Positions 16,291 to 24,261 of a stretch of DNA of 31,774 nt are shown here, piece after piece; within the stretch, counting starts at the first letter, position 1, and each line of letters starts with the position of its first letter. Source of the DNA: Flavobacterium psychrophilum. GTDB lineage: Bacteria; Bacteroidota; Bacteroidia; Flavobacteriales; Flavobacteriaceae. The position numbers were made by a program, and so were the translations under genes. The notes under the pieces were generated by a model that worked only from the letters and a program-made list of their open reading frames with translations, had not been told where the DNA came from and did not search any database. Location: positions 1 through 31,774 of the forward strand of contig CAMBHH010000011.1 of assembly GCA_945866505.1 (NCBI GenBank), written 5' to 3'.

Positions 16291-17420
16291 TAAATTTTTA
16301 CGTTTTTTTTCTTTATCAATTCCAGATATAATTTTTGTACATCTTTTACATATCGCTCTTCAGTATATTCCCGCATAGCTTTCACATACCCATTTTCTCC
16401 AAAAGTATGACGTAAATCCTCATTATTACATAATATTTCCAAACGAGTAGCTATTTCTTCAACATTATACTTTTCAACTAAAAAGCCCGTTTGCTGATCG
16501 TCAACAATATACTGCATTCCACCCACTTTGGTTGCTACAATTGGCAATTTATGCAGCATAGCTTCGGCTAAAACTAATCCAAAAGCTTCGTAAGCAGAAA
16601 CTAAACTAAAAATATCAAAAATGGCGTAATACTTACTAGTCTCATTTTGATATCCGGCAAAAACAACAAATTCTTGGATCTGTAATTCATTAGCTAATTC
16701 TTGATATACTTTGAGTAAGGGACCACGACCTACCATTACTAATTTAATCTTTAATCCTTTGTTTATTAAAATAGCAAATGCTTTAATCAAATCAGAAAAC
16801 CTTTTATGTTCATCGTGAAGCATTCTTCCAACTGTTCCTATAACTATTTCATCTTCTTTTATGGAAAGTTCTTGTTTCAATGATTTTATTTCTTCGTTAC
16901 TTACTTTTTGTGGCAAAACCACTCCATTGTTAACTAATAAAACTTTGCTTTTTGGCACTTTTATTTTGTCTGTTAAATAATTTGTAGAGGCTTGAGATAC
17001 ACCAATTACTTTGTCTGCAGGAAGTATTAAAAGTTTCATCAATAAATTAGCTTTCCAATTTCTGTTTTGAGGATCAGATGTCTCCTCTAATATTATAATA
17101 GGTACTCGCTTAAAAAAACCGTTAATCGAGGCCAAAGTTACTCCTTCAAAAACAGCTCCGTGTATGATATGAGGTTTGAAATCATCGATGATTTTCATCA
17201 CTTTTTTATGCTGTTTGAAATTTATAAATGAAATCAAATCACCAATTTCAATAATTTCCACCCCATATTGAGCAAACTCTTTTGGAAAAGGACCAACAGC
17301 ATTGGTACAAATTATTTTCATTTCAAATTGAGAATGATCCAATAATTTTGCCATTGACAACCTGCGCCGTTCCACACCTCCAGACATTATGGTATCTAGA
17401 ATATTTAACACTCTTATCAT
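16290..17420 (-). CDS. GT4 glycosyltransferase
   Basis: A 376-residue GT-B enzyme with the N-terminal acceptor motif SGGVERRRLSMAKLL, a donor domain starting IVIGTVGRMLHDEHKRFSDL, and a full EX7E motif in SAYEAFGLVLAEAMLHKLP, followed by VATKVGGMQYIV. Retaining transfer of a sugar from a nucleotide donor to the growing lipid-linked unit is expected; the donor is unknown. Its start codon overlaps the stop of the upstream GT4 gene (TAATG), and its own stop overlaps the ATG of the vestigial gene, so the original operon continued without a gap here. Confidence 0.9.
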   Translation of the reverse strand: MIRVLNILDTIMSGGVERRRLSMAKLLDHSQFEMKIICTNAVGPFPKEFAQYGVEIIEIGDLISFINFKQHKKVMKIIDDFKPHIIHGAVFEGVTLASINGFFKRVPIIILEETSDPQNRNWKANLLMKLLILPADKVIGVSQASTNYLTDKIKVPKSKVLLVNNGVVLPQKVSNEEIKSLKQELSIKEDEIVIGTVGRMLHDEHKRFSDLIKAFAILINKGLKIKLVMVGRGPLLKVYQELANELQIQEFVVFAGYQNETSKYYAIFDIFSLVSAYEAFGLVLAEAMLHKLPIVATKVGGMQYIVDDQQTGFLVEKYNVEEIATRLEILCNNEDLRHTFGENGYVKAMREYTEERYVKDVQKLYLELIKKKNVKI

Positions 17421-18487
17421 TATGATATATTTTTATATAGTGCCATCAATAAATCGATATGATTTTGAAGCGAATAATTTTCTGTAATGGTTGTTTTTCC
17501 TTTTTTACCAATGGCTATTTGTTTTTCCTTTTCCATGTTTATGATGCTTTGAATGGTCTGGAATAAATCTTCATCATCATTTACACTTACAATCCATCCA
17601 TTTTCATTGCTTATTATCATTTCTTCGGCTGCACCCACTTTAGTTGTCACAGAGGGCAACTCGCAATACATGGCCTCGGCCAAAGAATTGGAAAATCCTT
17701 CTGTAAAAGAAGTTAGCAAGTACAAATCTGAAGTTAATAAATAGGAGTAGGGATTATTTTGAAATCCTAAAAATGTCACTAATTGTTCAATATTCAATTC
17801 TTTTGTCAAATTTTTCAAATGATTCATTTCTTTGCCTTCGCCTAGAATGGAATACTGAACAGCACAATTTTGCTCCTTTAGTTTGGCAATTACTCGCAAT
17901 ATGCTGTCAATATTTTTTACTTTTTCGAGTCTTGAAACTGAAATAAGGCGAAAAATGCCGTCATCTGTTTTTTTTACTTCTGGCAAAGATGGAAAAATAA
18001 CTGGATTGGGGATTTTTATCAGCTTGGTTTCTGCTACTTTATTTTTAAGTTTTAAATACGATATTACGTCATTTGAATTTCCAACAACAAAATTAGCTAG
18101 TTTATATATAAGTGAAAAAATATATTTTGCGACAGTACTTTGATTTGGAATCCCGACCTCTTCGCCCACAATGATCTTCACTCCAGCTAATTTTGCTGCT
18201 AATATACCGTGAAAATTAGCTTCTGATCCCGAAGTGTGAACCACCTGTGGCTTTTCAAGTTTAAAAAATTGAACTAATTTGCAAATAGTATGTAGGCTTG
18301 GAATTTTATAATTACAGTCAAAACAAACGACTCTTTTTTCATTAATTCTAATTGCGATTTCAGCATTGCCTCCTTTGCCCAAAGCGCAAAACAGCCATTG
18401 ATTATCGTCTTTATGGGTAGAGATATTGATTAATCTTTTCTCAATACCACCAAAATCTAATGCTGTTGTAAGTCGGATAATTTTCAT
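17420..18487 (-). CDS. GT4 glycosyltransferase
   Basis: A 355-residue GT-B enzyme. The N-terminal acceptor loop is LTTALDFGGIEKRL; the donor domain has FRLISVSRLEKVKNIDSILR and EX7E in TSFTEGFSNSLAEAMYCELP, followed by VTTKVGAAEEMI. It is a paralogue in layout of the next gene. It is coupled on both sides: its ATG overlaps the stop of the ATP-grasp gene (ATGA), and its stop overlaps the start of the next GT4 gene (TAATG). That places it with the CapA/ATP-grasp block, so it may act on the same sugar that those enzymes modify. Confidence 0.9.
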   Translation of the reverse strand: MKIIRLTTALDFGGIEKRLINISTHKDDNQWLFCALGKGGNAEIAIRINEKRVVCFDCNYKIPSLHTICKLVQFFKLEKPQVVHTSGSEANFHGILAAKLAGVKIIVGEEVGIPNQSTVAKYIFSLIYKLANFVVGNSNDVISYLKLKNKVAETKLIKIPNPVIFPSLPEVKKTDDGIFRLISVSRLEKVKNIDSILRVIAKLKEQNCAVQYSILGEGKEMNHLKNLTKELNIEQLVTFLGFQNNPYSYLLTSDLYLLTSFTEGFSNSLAEAMYCELPSVTTKVGAAEEMIISNENGWIVSVNDDEDLFQTIQSIINMEKEKQIAIGKKGKTTITENYSLQNHIDLLMALYKNIS

Positions 18488-19542
18488 TTAGCTTGTTGAA
18501 TATGATAATGAATAGCGTTGGCGTATTCAAACTCTAAATTGGATTCTTGCTGTTTTTCATCCCAATTATCTCCAGTTTTGGTAAAATAAGACGTGCTTTT
18601 AATCAATGTTAATGGACCAAAACCGATTCCTTGAAATTCGAACAAATAAACCGTGTTGCTAGAATCAATACCTAAATCCAATGATATTAAAGGCACCTTG
18701 AGTTGGCACTGAATTTCAGATGCATAGTCAAGGATTTCTGTTGGTGGTTTCACCCATTTAAACTTGCCACTCCCGCTAGCTCTAAAGTCGTTTTCTCTAA
18801 TATCTCTTTTTAAAACATAATATTTTGCTCCAAAAACTAAAACTTTATAATCGCATTCTAAATTAGGAACAAAATTCTGAACAATAAATGGATTTCTTTT
18901 GGAAAAAAATTCCTTGAAGTTGACCGAGCTGTATTTTGAATTGGGCTTCAAATTTAAAACATCGGAATTGGAAGTATTTGTTTTAGCTCTTTCTCTTTTC
19001 AAGTATTTGAGTTTTTCTACGAAACTCATTTTTTTATATTGACCGTCTAATGCTAGAAGTTGTTCTATACTTTTAATCAATACTACGCCGCTTGACATAG
19101 CACCTTTTAGGGTTTTGAACACAAAAGGTGTAGTTATTTTTTGGTCGTCATTAAGATAAGCATCTAGGTCGCCGTAGTATTTTCCTTTTACATTTTCTAT
19201 CTTTAATCTTCTTTTAACCAATTCTTGATAGCCTTTATTTTCAAAGGAAAAAAGTTGGTCTAAATTGGGGAGCAAAACCACATCGGGTCTTGAAATGGAA
19301 AGATCTAGGATTACATCCCTTATATATTGCTGATAATTTTCAGAATAACTTGCAGTATAAAACAATATAGCATTTTGAGGAATTATGAAATAATTATTTG
19401 CAATTATCGAAAAATCAATAATTTGTACTTTATATTTAGGGTTAAATGCTATTAAGTCTTTTTTAATTTTTTCAATATCCAAGCCCATCCATATTTTTCC
19501 AGAAAAAAACGTTTGGTGTATTGGTGCAATTATTATTTCCAT
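18484..19542 (-). CDS. ATP-grasp ligase-like protein of unknown substrate
   Basis: A 352-residue soluble protein. The first 130 residues form a Rossmann-like N-domain. The ATP-grasp core follows: TPFVFKTLKGAMSSGVVLIK (nucleotide-binding Lys and glycine loop), a lid-like basic stretch, FIVQNFVPNLECDYKVLVFG, and Arg246-Glu250-Asn251-Asp252-Phe-Arg254, as in RimK-like ligases. Metal-site candidates are Asp289 and Glu302. The usual E-x-N appears as Glu302-Phe-Gln304, an atypical change. Family members join a carboxylate to an amine using ATP. The position between capA and a GT4 gene (ATGA overlap) suggests attachment of an amino acid or similar group to a sugar of this polymer. The substrate is not known. 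Confidence 0.75.
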   Translation of the reverse strand: MEIIIAPIHQTFFSGKIWMGLDIEKIKKDLIAFNPKYKVQIIDFSIIANNYFIIPQNAILFYTASYSENYQQYIRDVILDLSISRPDVVLLPNLDQLFSFENKGYQELVKRRLKIENVKGKYYGDLDAYLNDDQKITTPFVFKTLKGAMSSGVVLIKSIEQLLALDGQYKKMSFVEKLKYLKRERAKTNTSNSDVLNLKPNSKYSSVNFKEFFSKRNPFIVQNFVPNLECDYKVLVFGAKYYVLKRDIRENDFRASGSGKFKWVKPPTEILDYASEIQCQLKVPLISLDLGIDSSNTVYLFEFQGIGFGPLTLIKSTSYFTKTGDNWDEKQQESNLEFEYANAIHYHIQQAK

Positions 19543-19592
19543 TTGGTATTAATTAAATATGTTATTCGGCTTTAAATTGATAAACTATTTTA

Positions 19593-20735
19593 TTATTTGT
19601 TGATAAATTTAGTCATCACTTCTTTTACGACATCCGAATGAGCTTCACAACGGTTTAGATTCAAAGAAAGTGCAAAGCCTTTTTTGCTGATGAGTTTTTG
19701 GGATAATTTCAATTTATAGAGCAATCCCTTTAGGTAACGGTACTTAATTTGAGCGATTGGCGATAGCAGTTCCAAATATAGTTTTGATTGCTTTTGCACA
19801 AATGAATCCCATTCCTGTTTGATTTTATTCGGATCTTTAATGATGTCGGAGTAGCTTTTAACTCTGCCTAAAACGGCTTTTTTTGAATCGCCCTGTAATA
19901 ATTTTAAACTATAGGTTTGATTATTATATTCCACAGGATGAAAATTCACAGCGATTTTGCCTAAGGCATCAATCACGATTTCGGCTACCAAACCGATATT
20001 CCAATCCGCGTATTTTGAATTTTCGGTAAATAAGAAATTACCTAAACTATAACAAATGGGTATGCCATTGTATTCTTCATAGCCACTAATACAATGTGTA
20101 TGGTGACCTATTATGACATCAGCACCATTTTCTGCATAAAAACGATACTGTTGAACCATTCTAGGGCTTGGCAGATTGTAATATTCATGCCCACCATGAA
20201 TGATTACCAATACGTAATCCGATACTTTTTTTTCTTCCTGAATCTGATGTACATTATCAATAATATTCATCGGATTTGCTCCTCCTGTTATTGGGGTAGC
20301 ACTACACCATTCATTTTCGGCAAAATTAATAATAGAGAAACGTCTGCCTTTTATTGTTTTTCTAAATGCCTGTTTTGCTTCGTTTACATTTTTTCCAGCT
20401 CCAAGAAAATCAAAACTATTTTGTTTCAAAAAATCAATGGTATCTTCAAGTCCTTTTTCTCCATAATCAAGGATGTGGTTATTAGCGAGGGTTAGGACAT
20501 TTGTATTCAACAACTTGACTGTCTCAAGCATAGAGAATTCATCCCCTTTTATATGAGGCCCTGTTTTTAATATTTGGTGTTCTTTGCTCACCTTTGTAAT
20601 AGGACATTCTAAATTAAGAATGTTTAAATCCGATTTTTCAAATAGAGCAATAACATCTTGATGGATGTTTTTTGAAGAAAAATCATCTTTATTTATCACA
20701 AAATCGCCCCCAATTTTTATGTTAATAGATTCCAT
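19593..20735 (-). CDS. capA: CapA-family metallophosphatase-like protein
   Basis: A 380-residue protein of the PGA_cap family (calcineurin-like fold) named after CapA/PgsA of poly-gamma-glutamate capsules. The metal-site motifs are Asp11 (IGGDF), Asn41-Leu-Glu43 (NLECPI), Asn85-Asn86-His87 (LANNHILDYG), His180 to Glu184 (IIHGGHE) and His211-His212-Thr-His214 (IIGHHTH). No signal peptide or membrane anchor is visible, unlike the membrane-bound CapA of Bacillus, so a cytoplasmic enzyme is likely. It starts 2 bp after the GT2 gene and lies 50 bp before the ATP-grasp gene. Together these suggest synthesis or transfer of an amide-linked group. No CapB or CapC homologue is present, so a polyglutamate capsule is unlikely. 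Confidence 0.85.
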   Translation of the reverse strand: MESINIKIGGDFVINKDDFSSKNIHQDVIALFEKSDLNILNLECPITKVSKEHQILKTGPHIKGDEFSMLETVKLLNTNVLTLANNHILDYGEKGLEDTIDFLKQNSFDFLGAGKNVNEAKQAFRKTIKGRRFSIINFAENEWCSATPITGGANPMNIIDNVHQIQEEKKVSDYVLVIIHGGHEYYNLPSPRMVQQYRFYAENGADVIIGHHTHCISGYEEYNGIPICYSLGNFLFTENSKYADWNIGLVAEIVIDALGKIAVNFHPVEYNNQTYSLKLLQGDSKKAVLGRVKSYSDIIKDPNKIKQEWDSFVQKQSKLYLELLSPIAQIKYRYLKGLLYKLKLSQKLISKKGFALSLNLNRCEAHSDVVKEVMTKFINK

Positions 20736-20736
20736 T

Positions 20737-21609
20737 TTATCGTTTAGATTTTATTCTTTTTAGAACCAATTGTTTTTTTATGTAAAGAATTTGTTTCGTA
20801 TAAGAATAATAATTTAAAGCTTTCTTTCTTAAAATTATTCCGTGAAATTTATAATTTGTCCATTTGTCAAAATCACTCCACATTTTTAAAATCGCATAAA
20901 AATGCTTTTTCTTTTTTTTTGTATCTTGAAGTGTTGTACTCCAAGAGTTATTACTCATCAATCGGTATGTACTCATGACTTCATCGATATGTCCTATTTT
21001 TCCTTTTGTAGCCAGTAATAGCATTAGTGGTAAATCACCAATTGGGGCTTGTAAAAACCAATCCGGTAAAATAGTAATATGTTGCTGATGAAAAAACATA
21101 GAATTGGTGGTTATAAAACTTCCACCTCCTAAAATAGCATCTTTCATTACAAATTTATGGTCTATTGGAATGGTTACAGGCTTATGAATAAAATAGTGGT
21201 CGTGATTAGCATCATTCAAATGAATACTAGGATGAAAACACAAACTACAATCAGCATTTTTCTCCAAATAATCCACTTGTTTTTGCAGTTTCAAAGAATC
21301 ATTCCAGTAATCATCACCTTCACAAATGGCTATATATTTACTTTTAGCTTGTTGCAAGGACCAAATAAAATTAGGCATTAAACCAAGATTTTTAGTATGA
21401 TTATGATATTTAATAAAATGAGATTTTGGATGATTTTTTATGATTCCCTTAACAACTTTATTTGTATTATCGGGCGAACAATCGTTTGAAATAATCAATT
21501 CTATTTCAAAATTACATTGCTGCTCCAAAACACTTTCTATGGCCTGCTGAATATACTTTTCATGACCATAGGTAATCATTACAACCGAAACTAATGGTTT
21601 TTTATTCAT
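20737..21609 (-). CDS. GT2 glycosyltransferase
   Basis: A 290-residue GT-A fold enzyme: VSVVMITYGHEKYIQQAIES at the N-terminus, ELIISNDCSPDN for nucleotide binding, and AICEGDDYWNDSLKLQKQVD with the DXD-like GDD metal motif. The C-terminal part has STYRLMSNNSWS, typical of GT2 enzymes in polysaccharide loci. It is the only inverting GT-A enzyme of the cluster. It lies between the NeuD-like acetyltransferase (3 bp upstream) and capA (1 bp), so it may transfer the 4-acetamido sugar made by the two genes before it. That is inference. Confidence 0.9.
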   Translation of the reverse strand: MNKKPLVSVVMITYGHEKYIQQAIESVLEQQCNFEIELIISNDCSPDNTNKVVKGIIKNHPKSHFIKYHNHTKNLGLMPNFIWSLQQAKSKYIAICEGDDYWNDSLKLQKQVDYLEKNADCSLCFHPSIHLNDANHDHYFIHKPVTIPIDHKFVMKDAILGGGSFITTNSMFFHQQHITILPDWFLQAPIGDLPLMLLLATKGKIGHIDEVMSTYRLMSNNSWSTTLQDTKKKKKHFYAILKMWSDFDKWTNYKFHGIILRKKALNYYSYTKQILYIKKQLVLKRIKSKR

Positions 21610-21612
21610 TTT

Positions 21613-22260
21613 CTAAATAATTATTGGGTCAACATATTGAATAATTTTTGCCGGATTTCCATAAACTATACAATTATCTGGAACATTTTTAGTAACTATT
21701 GATCCTGCTCCTATAATAACATTGCTTCCGATGGTTATATCTGGTAAAATGGTAGAATTGGCACCTATTTGGGTGTAGGAATCAATAGTGCATCTTCCGA
21801 GCAAAATGGCTGCTGGCGAAATTTCTACAAAATCACCCACCTTGCAATCGTGAGTTATAATGACATTGTAATATACTATACATCCCGCGCCAATGGTTAC
21901 ACTATTTGAAATTATAGCACCATCCAAAATAGTTGTCCCTTTACCTACAATTACTTCTTTAGAACCTATTTTGGCATCTAAACTTATTGTAGAGGTTGGA
22001 ATTCCGCCTACTTGAGTAAATTTTCCAAACATTTTTCTTCTTAAAATTGGATTGCCAATACCAATTGCAAATCTATTATCTTTTTTTTCAAAATAATCTT
22101 TAGCCTCAGCAATTGACTGTAAAACAATGTAGTCTTCAAAAATGGTTTTAGCTCCATTCAGATTGATATCATCATAAAAAACGATCGATTCAGATTGCTT
22201 ATTTTTTAAGACAATCTCAAAAACTTCTTTTGCAAATCCTTTGGCTCCAACTAGTATCAT
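21613..22260 (-). CDS. NeuD/PglD-family sugar N-acyltransferase (VioB-like role)
   Basis: A 215-residue protein with an N-terminal Rossmann-like domain (MILVGAKGFAKEVFEIV; GAKGFA instead of GASGHG) and a C-terminal left-handed beta-helix (TILDGAIISNSVTIGAGCIV, IGANSTILPDITIGSNVIIG). His137 in VIITHDCKVG is the expected catalytic base, and GNPAKIIQY ends the fold. It overlaps the upstream DegT aminotransferase by 4 bp (ATGA), which strongly suggests sequential steps: amination at C4, then acylation. VioA/VioB (dTDP-Qui4NAc) is the closest known logic. It is a second enzyme of this type beside pglD, so two different amino sugars are expected. Confidence 0.82.
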   Translation of the reverse strand: MILVGAKGFAKEVFEIVLKNKQSESIVFYDDINLNGAKTIFEDYIVLQSIAEAKDYFEKKDNRFAIGIGNPILRRKMFGKFTQVGGIPTSTISLDAKIGSKEVIVGKGTTILDGAIISNSVTIGAGCIVYYNVIITHDCKVGDFVEISPAAILLGRCTIDSYTQIGANSTILPDITIGSNVIIGAGSIVTKNVPDNCIVYGNPAKIIQYVDPIII

Positions 22261-23330
22261 AATGACTGATTAATCAATTGAATTATTCTAATTACATCCT
22301 CTTTTTCAAGCCCCGAATAGAGCGGAAGACATAGTATTCTTGATGCAATACTCTCAGAAATTGGCATTGTTTCACCATTGACATATGGAATTGTATTTAA
22401 TGATGGGTAAAAATACCTTCTTGGAAAAATTTGTTCTTCATTCAATTTTCTTAAAACCATTTTTAATTGTTCTTCATTTTCAAAAATTACTGGAAAATAA
22501 CTATAATTCCATTTTGTGTTTTCTCGAATAGTTATGGTTTCTAATTTTTCAAAGTTAAGATCAGATAAGTAATGATCAACAACATTTTTTCTGTCTTCAA
22601 TAATTTTATCCACATAAGGAAAAACCGCTAATCCCATGGCGGCTTGCAACTCAGATATTTTTCCGTTAATCCCTAATCCATGAAAATCCAATTGACCATT
22701 ATGTCCAAAATTATGACTGTAATACATTGTACGACGTAATGCTTCATCTGAACAAAATAAAGCACCGCCTTCGCCAGTATGAAATAATTTGGTTGCATGA
22801 AAACTGCAGGTACTAACATTCCCAAAATCAAAGATAGATTTTCCATCATATTCAACCCCAAAAGCATGAGCGGCATCATAGATAACCTTTAGATTATACT
22901 TTTTTGCTATTTCCTCAATAGCCTCAATATTACAAGGATTTCCGTAAACGTGAGTAGCTAGAATTGCTGTTGTTTTTGAGGTAATGGCTTGCTCAATCTT
23001 GGTTTCATCAATAGTTAAAAACGTAGGATGTATGTCAACAAAAACAGGTTTGCAATTTTCCCAAATTATAGCCGAAGTTGTTGCCACGTAACTAAAGGGT
23101 GTAGTAATAATTTCTCCTCGATTTCCTAAAATTTTTAAAGCAATTTGTATCGGAATAGTTCCGTTATTCATTATTAGAATATTAGAAACCGCTAAATAGT
23201 CTTTTAACTTTTCTTCTAATTCTACCACTAATTCACCTCTATTAGTCAGCCATTCATTTTTCCAAATTTTTGATAAGTATTGGTTATATTCTTCTAATGG
23301 AGGAAAAAAAGTTTTTGTTACATTTATCAT
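22257..23330 (-). CDS. DegT/DnrJ/EryC1/StrS aminotransferase (nucleotide-sugar C4 transaminase)
   Basis: A 357-residue PLP enzyme. Visible motifs are NNGTIPIQIALKILG, TTPFSYVATTSAI, YDAAHAFGVEYDG and the PLP lysine in SFHATKLFHTGEGGAL; GKISELQAAMG and a C-terminal RILCLPLYSGL complete the family pattern. It would transaminate a dTDP- or UDP-4-keto-6-deoxy sugar using glutamate. The short 357-residue form and the pairing with a NeuD-like acyltransferase fit VioA-type enzymes. The matching 4,6-dehydratase is not in the window. It overlaps the SGNH gene upstream by 4 bp. Confidence 0.88.
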   Translation of the reverse strand: MINVTKTFFPPLEEYNQYLSKIWKNEWLTNRGELVVELEEKLKDYLAVSNILIMNNGTIPIQIALKILGNRGEIITTPFSYVATTSAIIWENCKPVFVDIHPTFLTIDETKIEQAITSKTTAILATHVYGNPCNIEAIEEIAKKYNLKVIYDAAHAFGVEYDGKSIFDFGNVSTCSFHATKLFHTGEGGALFCSDEALRRTMYYSHNFGHNGQLDFHGLGINGKISELQAAMGLAVFPYVDKIIEDRKNVVDHYLSDLNFEKLETITIRENTKWNYSYFPVIFENEEQLKMVLRKLNEEQIFPRRYFYPSLNTIPYVNGETMPISESIASRILCLPLYSGLEKEDVIRIIQLINQSL

Positions 23331-24259
23331 AGTGGCAATGGTTTCTGATGGTTTAATAAACTAGCCACAATTATAGTAAATTTTTTTGCACCATCTGGAT
23401 TCAGATGATTATCATTTTTAAAATCTTTCAAATGAAACCGTTCGCTATTTGAAAAATCGTAATGTGGAATTCCAAATCTATTTGTAAAATTAGATAATAA
23501 GTCCTGATGTTGCATTTTTATTATCATAGGAATCTTACTATTATAAGTTCGGTATAATGGTGTTTCTATAAAAATAATTTTTACAGAATTCTTTTGGCAT
23601 TTTTCGATAATTTTGTTCACAAAAATGGTGTTCGTTTTAAAATTTAATTGATTGTTGAATTTATTGTTCATTTTGAATGAGTTTTCAATTTTTAGGGAAT
23701 CATTTTTCAATTTTGAAAATCTGTCTCGAAAATCATTTGTCATAAATCCAAATTTATTTAGTTTTTGTTTGGGTATTTTTGGATTAAAATTATCCACAAA
23801 AATGGTTGAAAAATATTTAACGTCAGCCAATACAAATGAATAATTTTTAACAGAGTATCCTTCTACTTTATAATCTATATCATAAAGAATTGAATAAACG
23901 TGACCATTCCAATCGTTGGGATTCAGTTCATTATAAAATCGGTGTGGTGAGACTTCTAACAAAACAGTTTTCAGATTTATCATTTGATCCATATATTTTT
24001 CTAGCAAAAAATAATCTATTGCTATGGGTTGCCCTCCAAAAGCAAGGTTGCATGATTTTGCTTTCAAAAATTCAGGATTAATACCGTTTTGAGAATGTGA
24101 ACTTCCCAAAATTAGCGTTTCTATCGTCCTTAAATTTTTTTCTAGAAAATTTTTCTTAACGACAAATGTGGTCTGAGTTCTACAATAAACTTCTACCGAA
24201 ACTAAAAAAAACACGACCGGAATGCTAAAGAGAATTGAATATTTTATGAATTTTTTCAT
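23327..24259 (-). CDS. SGNH-type periplasmic O-acetyltransferase partner of MBOAT
   Basis: A 310-residue protein with one N-terminal membrane helix (IKYSILFSIPVVFFLVSVEV) that puts the rest in the periplasm. The block LILGSSHSQNGI (Ser54 as the probable nucleophile) and the C-terminal NDNHLNPDGAKKF (Asp283, His285) give an SGNH-like catalytic set. The 2-bp gap to the MBOAT gene is the key context: AlgI/AlgJ-X, PatA/PatB and DltB/DltD pairs work the same way, with the MBOAT exporting the acyl group and the SGNH protein placing it on the polymer. I do not recognise a named family, and overall conservation to AlgJ/AlgX is low by eye. Confidence 0.65.
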   Translation of the reverse strand: MKKFIKYSILFSIPVVFFLVSVEVYCRTQTTFVVKKNFLEKNLRTIETLILGSSHSQNGINPEFLKAKSCNLAFGGQPIAIDYFLLEKYMDQMINLKTVLLEVSPHRFYNELNPNDWNGHVYSILYDIDYKVEGYSVKNYSFVLADVKYFSTIFVDNFNPKIPKQKLNKFGFMTNDFRDRFSKLKNDSLKIENSFKMNNKFNNQLNFKTNTIFVNKIIEKCQKNSVKIIFIETPLYRTYNSKIPMIIKMQHQDLLSNFTNRFGIPHYDFSNSERFHLKDFKNDNHLNPDGAKKFTIIVASLLNHQKPLPL

Positions 24260-24261
24260 TT

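Noticed and set aside
20094..20495. A 133-codon plus-strand open frame
   Set aside because: Antisense to capA, whose metal-site motifs are all intact; the antisense product is rich in Ile, Phe and Cys without a family pattern.
19593..20735. Poly-gamma-glutamate capsule locus
   Set aside because: Only CapA is recognisable. CapB and CapC are absent, and the ATP-grasp protein is not a CapB-type ligase by its motifs.
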